A DNA stretch of 64,000 nucleotides from Mucor racemosus. Lineage: Eukaryota; Mucoromycota; Mucoromycetes; Mucorales; Mucoraceae. A program made the position numbers and the translations under genes. Positions 56,296 through 64,000 of this stretch are shown here, one piece after another (the first letter of the stretch is position 1; each line of letters starts with the position of its first letter). Below the pieces are notes generated by a model. The model saw nothing but the letters and a program-made list of their open reading frames with translations. It was not told the DNA's origin and made no database searches. The stretch spans positions 1,922,001 to 1,986,000 of the forward strand of contig JAPEHQ010000003.1 of assembly GCA_027405735.1 (NCBI GenBank). Reading direction: 5' to 3'.

Positions 56296-58280
56296 TCATT
56301 CATGTTTATGGAAACAATTATTACAATGTCCCTTTTTAAAAACATTCTCTATAAACTCATGACATTCACATTCGGAACATGGCTTATCAAGTACAGGAGG
56401 GGCTAGTTCATAATGTGGTTCATGTAATGATGCTGATGGTGGTAAAGGCGCTGCTGTACTTGAAGCAGCAGGGTTATCAACATATTCATGTGGTGAATCC
56501 ATGATTATAGGTGAAACAACAGTTGATGATGTAGATTCTATATTATGGTTATTAGTGCGTACTGTAGGAGGTGGAGGAGGTGCTCTAATGGCAGTAGAAC
56601 GTTTCCGAGATAGACTATTAGCTGAACGTAATGTTGTCACTGCAGGCGATGAAGTTGTTACAGGTGGAGGAGGTGGTCGTCGTGTAGAATTCAATGAATG
56701 AATTGAATTACTAGCATCGTATTCGTCAAGCGCCGGAGAACTATGGGATACGTCTACTACACGAGGATTGACAAGAGGATGTGTAGCATTTAATTCAGGA
56801 AGAGATTTTTGTTGTTGCTGAGGTTGTTGTAATTGCTCAAGAGGAGATCTTTCATTATCAAAGACAGGAGTGTCATGTCTTGTTGGTAAAGAAGGAAGTG
56901 GTTGTATTTGAGGATCATATTCTTCTGTATAATTCACCGGGAAAATGCCTCGTTTCTGATGAATCTCTCCCAACCACCATCCTACGTCAATTTCATCAAT
57001 AACTGCAATTACATCACCAGTTTTAAAAGAAATTTCGTCTTCATTTTGTCCTGTAAATTCGAATAATGCTTTTCTATATTTTGTATGCTCTATGTTGATT
57101 GCTACAAAATGTTTAAAATTTAGTCTTGACAATTGAAATTTGAAATATGAAACATACATTCTTTAGGTGCTGAATTAGAAGGTGGAGGTGCAGATGCACG
57201 ATTAGGTAAAGGGCGATCCACAGTGTCTGTGCTATTATGATAGCTCATTGCAGATGAAGCAAATGTATCTATGCTGCTATCTCTACTCATTTTAAGGGAT
57301 GGCGGTTGATTACGATGATGAGAAGAAATGTTGTCGGTTGATATGGAATGATAAGAATCTTGTGATGATTTTCTTAAAATGACTTTACCCATAATATCAC
57401 TGGGATCAGAGTTTGCTCCCTCGCCCCAATTCTTTTTTAGCGACTCTAATATCTCCTTTGCTTGTGTGTGGTATGCAGATTGAGCTTCAATCATATTTAA
57501 AAGTGCATCTCTATGCTCATTCTATGTGAATAGGGAGCGTTTAAATATTAACTCGTATTGTGTACCATAAATTATAATTACCTCAAACTCCTGAATATAT
57601 GCCATTTTTTGAATTAGATCATGCTCTGTGTCTTCATATTTGATTCTTGAAGCTTGCATCTCTTGTTCCAGCTCCGGCTTTTCTTTTTTAGCCTTATTAA
57701 GTCGATTTAGCTTGGAATCATAATCTAATCTACGAGACGCTAATTTCTTTCGAAGTGAATCATATTCCTTATACTCTTGCAAACCGTTATCTAAAGTTGT
57801 CATATAACCCATTTTAATGTCATTAGCCAAAGCCTCCTGAAGAGCAGCAATACGTGTTTCTGTTTGTCCTAGATTGATCAAAGCAATGCCTATGTATCAA
57901 TTTTAATTAAAAAATTAAAATTAAAAAATTTAGCGACTACTTACCTAATGCAGAATCTTCAGGAAACACAGTGCCATAATGGTATAAACATGAACCAAGT
58001 GCTTCAAAGGGCATCAATTTGGTTTTCCCATCTTCAGGAGAAGGTTTTCTCTTGAGCAAATAGGATTCGATGCCATCTACTGCTTCAACTACTTTTTCGT
58101 AACCTTCTCTGCGATGCTCTGTCTCCTGCTCCAATCTTTGAAAATCTTCAGTCTGTAAAGTTACTTTGGCTCCGCCAAACTTTTCTCCTGTCCACTAAAT
58201 CGAGAAACAATGTGAGTAATTATACATTTTTCTCGGTCATTACGTTCTACCTGCTTGAACTTGCCGAGATTTTTAATCAT
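56296..58280 (-). CDS. Endophilin-like BAR-SH3 protein with a C-terminal Cys/His motif
   Basis: Exons in reading order are 58,251-58,280, 57,945-58,194, 57,582-57,889, 57,158-57,521 and 56,296-57,101 (585 aa). The first exon is 10 codons. The protein starts MIKNLGKFKQWTGEKFGGAK, an N-BAR-type amphipathic start, followed by a long coiled BAR region (to about residue 215) and an S/P-rich linker. An SH3 domain lies at about 326-376: KALFEF, the WW pair in DVGWWLGE, GIFPVNY. Then come a Q-rich segment, several polyproline runs (RPPPPP, RAPPPPP) and a last cysteine-rich motif, CSECECHEFIENVFKKGHC then NNCFHKHE. It likely bends membrane and recruits actin/endocytic partners. The polyproline runs could bind its own or other SH3 domains. 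The Cys/His tail looks like a small zinc-binding unit. Confidence 0.85.
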
Positions 58281-58560
58281 TACTGCTCAAGTACAAAGAA
58301 AATGAAAGAAAAAGAACGAACTTTATAGATGTCGCTGTCGGAAACTTGTCAATTACAATCTCGGCTTCCCATTTACCATTGAACTTGATGTGTTGAAAGA
58401 GGCCGGAGAGGACATCCAGGGGACGTCATACATCACGTGTGTAGAATGTACATCTCTCTGTCTCTCTCACTACAACACCAAGTTTCATTACATCTAATTT
58501 AAAAAGCACACGATAAAATAATTTCTTTTTATCTCTTTCAAAAAACATAAATATCGCAGT
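58281..58560. promoter_or_regulatory. Bidirectional promoter (BAR-SH3 / V-ATPase a)
   Basis: 280 bp separate two divergent start codons. The centre is less AT-rich than other spacers and contains CATCACGTGTG (E-box CACGTG at about 58,432-58,440), a possible bHLH site. Confidence 0.5.
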
Positions 58561-61500
58561 ATGGCACCCAGTACACTCTTCCGTTCGGAAGAAATGTCAC
58601 TTATTCAACTGTATATCCCTGCTGAAGTTGCTCAACCTTGCGTTGCAGAGTTGGGTGAACTTGGTAAGGTTCAGTTTAGAGATGTAAGTTGATTATTTCT
58701 GCTTTTTATCCTTGAAACATCTTACTTATAAATGACATTTCTATAGCTTAATCCCGAAGTAAATGCTTTTCAACGTTCATTTGTATCTGAAATCAGAAGA
58801 CTTGATGAGATGGAGCGTCAATGTAGTGCGTATTTTATAGTCTTTTTTTATTATTATAATGGCAACTATAGTTTTGAGAGATGAAAAGACAAGATTTTAC
58901 ATGGATTTAAGCAGTTTTTCTCGGTATAATTTACCGTTATCGACTGTTTAATGTGCTGTATATTTCTATCGCGTGTTTTTTTATCCTTTTTAACTTTAAA
59001 CATTTCCCCTTGAAGCATTCAAAAACATTGCATTTCATCTGATTGTTGCTTTTTTTTTGGAGGGAAATTGTATTTGGTTGCCATAGAGTTAAACTAATAT
59101 GCATATTTACTAAATTGTTTGTATTCATTTTAGGATTCTTCCAAACACAACTTTTGAAATCTGAAATTCAGGTTCGCCCTTTGACACCTGCAGCTTATCG
59201 TTCTCGTGCTCGTTCAGCTCAAGAAGTTGATGATCTTGAGGAAAATCTCAAGGAATATGAAGGACGTATTTCTCAAATGAACTCATCCTACGAGTCTCTT
59301 CAACGTCGTTATCTTCAGTTGACTGAACTGCGTCATGTTTTGAGAGAATCTGCTGGCTTTTTTGAACAGGTAAATATATTGTTATTACTTGATATGCTTG
59401 AAACTGAAACTCTCCTTTCAAAAAAAAACTTAAAATAAAAGGCCGAGTCAAGACAAGATACTATTCGTAATTCTCTTGATATTCAAGATGATTCTGCACC
59501 TCTTTTACAAAACGATGTCGAACAAGTCAACTATGAGTCTGAAAATTTACATCTTGGCTATGTAACTGGTGTCATTTCTCGTGCTCGTATGCAAACATTT
59601 GAGCGTGTTCTCTGGCGTTCTCTTCGTGGTAATTTGTACATGAAATCTGCAGAGATTGATGAACCTATTATAGATCCTGATACCGACAGTGTTGTTGACA
59701 AGAATGTATTTTGTATTTTTGCTCATGGTACTGAAATTATTGCCAAGATCAAGAAGATTTCAGAGAGTTTAGGTGGTACTTTATATACCATTGATGATTC
59801 TGCTGATAAACGTCGTGATTCTCTTTTAGAAATTACATCTCGTATTGAGGATCTGAACAATGTAAACCATATTTAAAACTCATAATATAAGGTGGTCTGA
59901 CAATATTAAATCTATAGGTTTTATCAACAACTAATCAAACCCGTCGCTCAGAATTACTCAAGGTTTCTGAAAATGTCACTGCTTGGACAACTATTGTTCG
60001 TAAAGAGAAGGCTATATACCATACTATGAACTTGTTTAACTATGATGTCAACCGTAAATGTCTTATTGCTGAAGGTTGGTGTCCTACAAATGATATTATT
60101 TTAGTTCAACAATCCTTAAAAGAGGCTACCGTAAGTGTTTGATTTGGTTTTTATGTATATATATATACTCTTTATTCAAAAAGAATATTATTAGGATGCT
60201 TCTGGAACTAGTCTTCCTTCCATCTTGACCGAGTTACATACCAAAAAGACCCGTCCTACATATCATCGTACAAACAAATTCACTGAAGGTTTCCAAGGTA
60301 TCATTGATGCTTATGGTATCGCCCGTTATCGTGAAGTAAATCCCGGTCTTTTCACTATTGTATCTTTCCCCTTTCTTTTCGCTATGATGTTTGGTGATAT
60401 TGGTCATGGTGCCCTTTTATTCCTTACTGCCCTTTATCTTTGTGTCAATGAAAAGAAATTATCTGCCAACAATGGAGAGGTAAACATGTTGTAATACTCT
60501 ATAATTGGCTTTAAACTAAACCTGTATTAGATTTTCAAAATGTTCTTTGGTGGTCGTTACATGATGTTGATGATGGGTATTTTCTCTATTTTCACAGGTG
60601 CAGTTTATAATGATATCTTCTCATTATCATTGAACCTCTTCAAATCTGGTTTTGACTTGCCTTCCAATTACACTTCGTCCGAATCTGTCGAATATTTACC
60701 CAATGGCAATGTCTATGCTTTTGGTTTTGATCCCGCATGGCATGGATCTGAAAATTTCTTACTATTCTCTAATTCATACAAGATGAAACAAGCTATTGTC
60801 ATTGGTGTTATTCACATGTCTTTTGCTGTTTGTTTAAATGTATTTAATCATATATATTATAAGCGTAAGGCTTTCGTTTGGCTCGAATTTGTTCCTCAAA
60901 TTTTGTTCATGGAGTCCATCTTCGGTTATCTTATCTTCTGTATCATGTACAAATGGAGTGTTAATTGGTGGGAGCTTGATTCTGCTGGTCATCATATTCA
61001 TAATGCTCCTCCTAATCTTTTGAACATGTTGATTTACATGTTCTTGACTCCTGGCTCTGTTGATCCTGAAGAACAACTTTTCCCTGGCCAAGGCCCTGTT
61101 CAACTCGTTTTAATCCTTCTTGCAGTTATTTGTATCCCTTGGATGTGGTTCGGTAAGCCTTTCTATCTCAAGAAGGAAGCTAGCAAGCATCATTATGAAA
61201 CTGTTGCTGGTGATGACAATGCCGATGAAGAAGAACAAGCCGTTGCAAGTACTTCTGCTGAGGATGATGAGGAAGAAGAAGAGGTAATTTTATAAATCAA
61301 GATATTATAGTCAATATGTTATTAACAATGCTTTTATTTTTCAAGTTTGAATTCAGTGAAGTCATGATTCATCAAACTATTCATACCATTGAATTCTGTC
61401 TTAATTGTATTTCCAACACTGCTTCATATCTTCGTCTTTGGGCTTTGTCTCTTGCTCACGCTCGTAAGTTGAAACACATTTAAAAATTGAATGTTTTAAA

Positions 61501-61782
61501 TTAATGATTATATCTGCAGAATTATCAAGTGTGCTATGGGATATGACACTCAAGATTTGGTTTAATATGACAGGTGCTATGGCTGTTATTGGTCTTGTTA
61601 TTGGTTTTGCCATGTGGTTCACATTGACTATTGGTATTTTGTTGTGTATGGAGGGTCTTTCTGCTTTCCTTCACGCTCTTCGTTTAATGTGGGTAGAATT
61701 TGATGGTAAATTTTACAATGGTGATGGTATCAACTTTGAACCTTTCACTTTTGCCACAATTTTGGAACCTGCTAGCGAGTAA
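58561..61782 (+). CDS. VPH1: V-type proton ATPase subunit a
   Basis: Exons are 58,561-58,683, 58,747-58,825, 59,134-59,369, 59,442-59,861, 59,918-60,130, 60,195-60,479, 60,531-61,283, 61,346-61,463 and 61,520-61,782 (829 aa). Subunit a of the Vo sector provides the two proton half-channels and links Vo to V1. The cytosolic N-terminal half starts [15 protein letters not shown] and has [23 protein letters not shown]. The C-terminal half has about eight membrane segments: [37 protein letters not shown], then [16 protein letters not shown] with the essential arginine at 733. An acidic loop (DDNADEEEQ) precedes it. The third exon begins after a 308-nt intron, the longest in the window. It is probably the only subunit-a gene type here; Vph1 versus Stv1 cannot be told in this lineage. 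Confidence 0.97.
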
Positions 61783-62319
61783 AATGGAGTCGTTGCTTAT
61801 TAAATAAATTAAATCTTTTTCATCACAAAAAAATGCATTGATGAAAATTATAGATATTTTCTCCGCATGTCAAAATTTATGCAATTGTTTATCACTTTAT
61901 TTTAAAATCATATGGCCGTATTTCACAGCCAAAAAAGGAATCATACAACGATAACGCACACCCAAACAAAGAAGAGGAAGAAGAACGATCAAAGAGAAGA
62001 AGAAAGAGGAAAACAAGAATATATATATATATATAAAGCGATACAATTATCTAGTAACTTGTCCTTGCATTGTCATTAAATATCATTCCAATTATTGGTA
62101 CATTACGATGAAAAGCTTCGTATAATTAAGTAAAATAGGCCTGTGGTGGTGTTGACCAGCTCGCTACAGTTTAAAATCTTCAAAGCCAAGCAGCATAAAA
62201 GTTAGACAAAAGATAAATTTATATTTATTAGGGGTTTAATGATATGTACATTTAGGTAAATAGTAATATATTATATACAACATCGCATACATTGATCTCT
62301 TACGTGGATCTCCATCCTA
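61783..62319. other. Intergenic between convergent genes
   Basis: Contains a purine-rich tract (AAGAAGAGGAAGAAGAACG, about 61,968-62,010) and an AT dinucleotide run (about 62,021-62,034). No gene was seen. Confidence 0.6.
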
Positions 62320-63852
62320 TTACTTCATGTATTCATCAGGTTGAGATATAGGTGAATAATCAAGTTTTTTGATACTAACGTATTCGCTGAGCATGCATTT
62401 TGAAACAATGGCAGCATGATGTAATGGAGAATACGGCGTAAATGGGAACATGGGCTCCACAGTAACGCCTGCTTCACCACCTAATGTAATTCCTGTAGAT
62501 AGATCTCCTTCAATACATACGCGTTTAAAAGTTTGAGGAAATTGTATTGCCATTGTACTAAATGACAGGTATTTTTCAGATGTTCGATACCAGCGTTCTG
62601 CTTTTTCATACTCTCTCAATAATCCTTCAGAGACCTGAATACAAACACGACTTGAGGAAGAGCTTTGATCGTCATCGTGAGCTAACTGTTTTGCTAATAA
62701 TACCCTTGTTGAATCGATCATTCGTTTGTAAATGTAATAACGTACTAAAGATATTAAGCGTGCACATAATCCATATAGATCAAAATGTTGGTGGGATTCT
62801 AGCTTAGAAAGCAAACTATCCGTAAACGGAAATAAACTTTTCCACGCCACTGATGCTTGTTTAAATGATACTTTATCACTGCTGCTCTTGTCCACATAAT
62901 AAAAATTTAAAATGTAATCGCACAATGCATGGAAATGGTCAATCATGCCAAAAACTAATTCGGTTTGGCCATCACCTCTTCTTTTGTTTGCATGCGCTAA
63001 TTTGTTGAACCTATTGAAGCGGATATTTTATAAGAAATTTGGTCAATTCAACCCACTTTTTTGATCCACTTACATGATAATGAACAATTTGTATTGCTCT
63101 GGTGTTTCAGAATTAGGAGCAGTAGCGGAGACGGATTTTGATTTACTGTTATTGTTGTCTTTTGACAAGGTTCTACTAGGTGTGCCTGATTTTTCTATTG
63201 AATTATCTCTCTTATCTCGAGGGGAACGTCTACGTTTATTGCTTTGGCTATCAGTGTCGGAGTTTTTGTTGTTATTGCCATTACTTCTCTCGGAACGAGA
63301 TGGTGGTGGTGATCGACGTTTTGAAGATTCTGACCTATTTGATTTAGTGTCTGGCGAACGATTTCTAAATTTTCTACTAGGAGGTGTTCGTGAGCGAGAT
63401 GTTGACCTTGACTTGGAATGATAACGACTAGAACGATATCCTTTGTCTCTTCTTTTATCTAGGCTAGATTTTCTTCTACTATCGCCATCATTATCGCTTT
63501 CATGCCTGCTACTTCTATGTCCTTGGCGCGCAGTTGATCTTTTATTATCTTCACGTCGTCTGCTGCTTGTATGTCTACTTGGAGATCTTTCTTTTTCTTT
63601 AGTAGTCTCCCTTTTAATTGCATCTTTGCTTTTTTCTGAAACTTTAATGATTGTATGTCTAGGGGATGGTGATGGACTAATAGTTTCTCCTTCTTCTAAT
63701 TCAATATCGGATGTTTTGTATTGCTTTGATGACTTTAATGATCTTAAAAAAGAGTTTGATTTCGAATTATTTTGGGTGTCTGGCTCTTTCGTTGGATGTT
63801 TTTGTATTTTGTCAACAATATTTTGACTTTTTAGGGTTGAATAGTCGCTCAT
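62320..63852 (-). CDS. RS-rich nuclear protein with possible AF4/FMR2 C-terminal homology domain
   Basis: Exons in reading order are 63,074-63,852 and 62,320-63,010 (489 aa), split across a Met codon. Residues ~60-245 are rich in S, R, K and D with SR/RS and SP repeats, typical of nuclear proteins in transcription or splicing. The C-terminal ~230 residues are folded and helical: QYKLFIIMFNKLAHANKRRG, MIDHFHALCDYILNFYYVDK, VAWKSLFPFTDSLLSKLESH, then RLISLVRYYIYKRMID and a late FTPYSPLHHAA. The order (KLxHxxKRRGD, then a long TPR-like helical bundle) resembles the AF4/FMR2 C-terminal homology domain that scaffolds the super elongation complex. That is an inference from pattern, not a search. 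If correct, its partners would be ELL/EAF-like factors. Confidence 0.6.
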
Positions 63853-64000
63853 TTTTCTATATTATTCATATATTTCAACGATATTGGTGTAACTAAAGTA
63901 TTTTAATGTTTTTCCTTCTGTCAATTGAGTAGCAAGCACTTCTATTTTTTGCCACTTTCTAGATGTTGTTGACCCTTTTTTTTGCAAATAAATGAACAGG
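63853..64000. other. Upstream region, window end
   Basis: Presumed promoter of the RS-rich gene. Nothing else can be supported in these 148 bases. Confidence 0.5.

Noticed and set aside
63074..63826. Long plus-strand leucine-rich frames opposite the RS-rich gene
   Set aside because: They are antisense shadows of arginine/serine codons; the minus-strand gene with a clean intron explains the region.

Overview
The window is eukaryotic and most likely from a Mucoromycota (Mucorales-type) fungus. It is strongly AT-rich. Genes are compact and broken by short GT-AG introns of about 50-130 nt. The gene set is a conserved fungal one in which CPSF30 keeps a C-terminal zinc knuckle and a PAK-type kinase carries two CRIB motifs. 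The phylum is inferred; no marker gene for exact placement was found. All exon joins below were worked out by hand from reading frame, GT-AG sites and family conservation.

Layout. 1-10,000 is gene-dense: prohibitin-2 (5' end cut off by the window), a forkhead factor, PER1/PGAP3-like, an FAD amine-oxidase-like protein, CPSF30/YTH1 and a PCL-type cyclin. 10,000-33,000 holds no intact gene: it is an island of old and nested repeats around a decayed hAT transposase. 33,000-45,340 is gene-dense again: short-chain dehydrogenase, CIA2, double-CRIB PAK-like kinase, TUL1-like RING ligase, GVP36-like BAR protein and a YML020W-like alpha/beta-hydrolase-fold protein. 45,340-56,290 is a second repeat island with one tRNA-Asn. 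56,290-64,000 carries an endophilin-like BAR-SH3 protein, V-ATPase subunit a and an RS-rich protein with a possible AF4/FMR2 C-terminal homology domain.

The two islands share one large repeat family, seen four times in the same orientation (about 14.5, 17.4, 27.7 and 50.1 kb). On its minus strand each copy carries a piece of a cytoplasmic dynein intermediate chain gene (WD40 region plus the following splice donor), so the family seems to have captured a host gene fragment at the DNA level. Because the copies are paralogous they act as empty-site references for one another. That reveals three solo-LTR-like insertions and two further TG...CA elements of about 730 bp, all with 5-bp target duplications. 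It also reveals a CACTA-ended miniature element with 3-bp duplications, and a further MITE-like insertion. A roughly 1.2-kb inverted repeat (11.26-12.46 kb and 30.5-31.7 kb) brackets most of the first island.

Several genes act in membrane traffic and organelle upkeep (PER1, TUL1, GVP36, BAR-SH3, V-ATPase a, prohibitin-2). Three close divergent pairs (FAD protein/CPSF30, TUL1/GVP36, BAR-SH3/V-ATPase a) probably share short bidirectional promoters. No clustering by pathway is evident.
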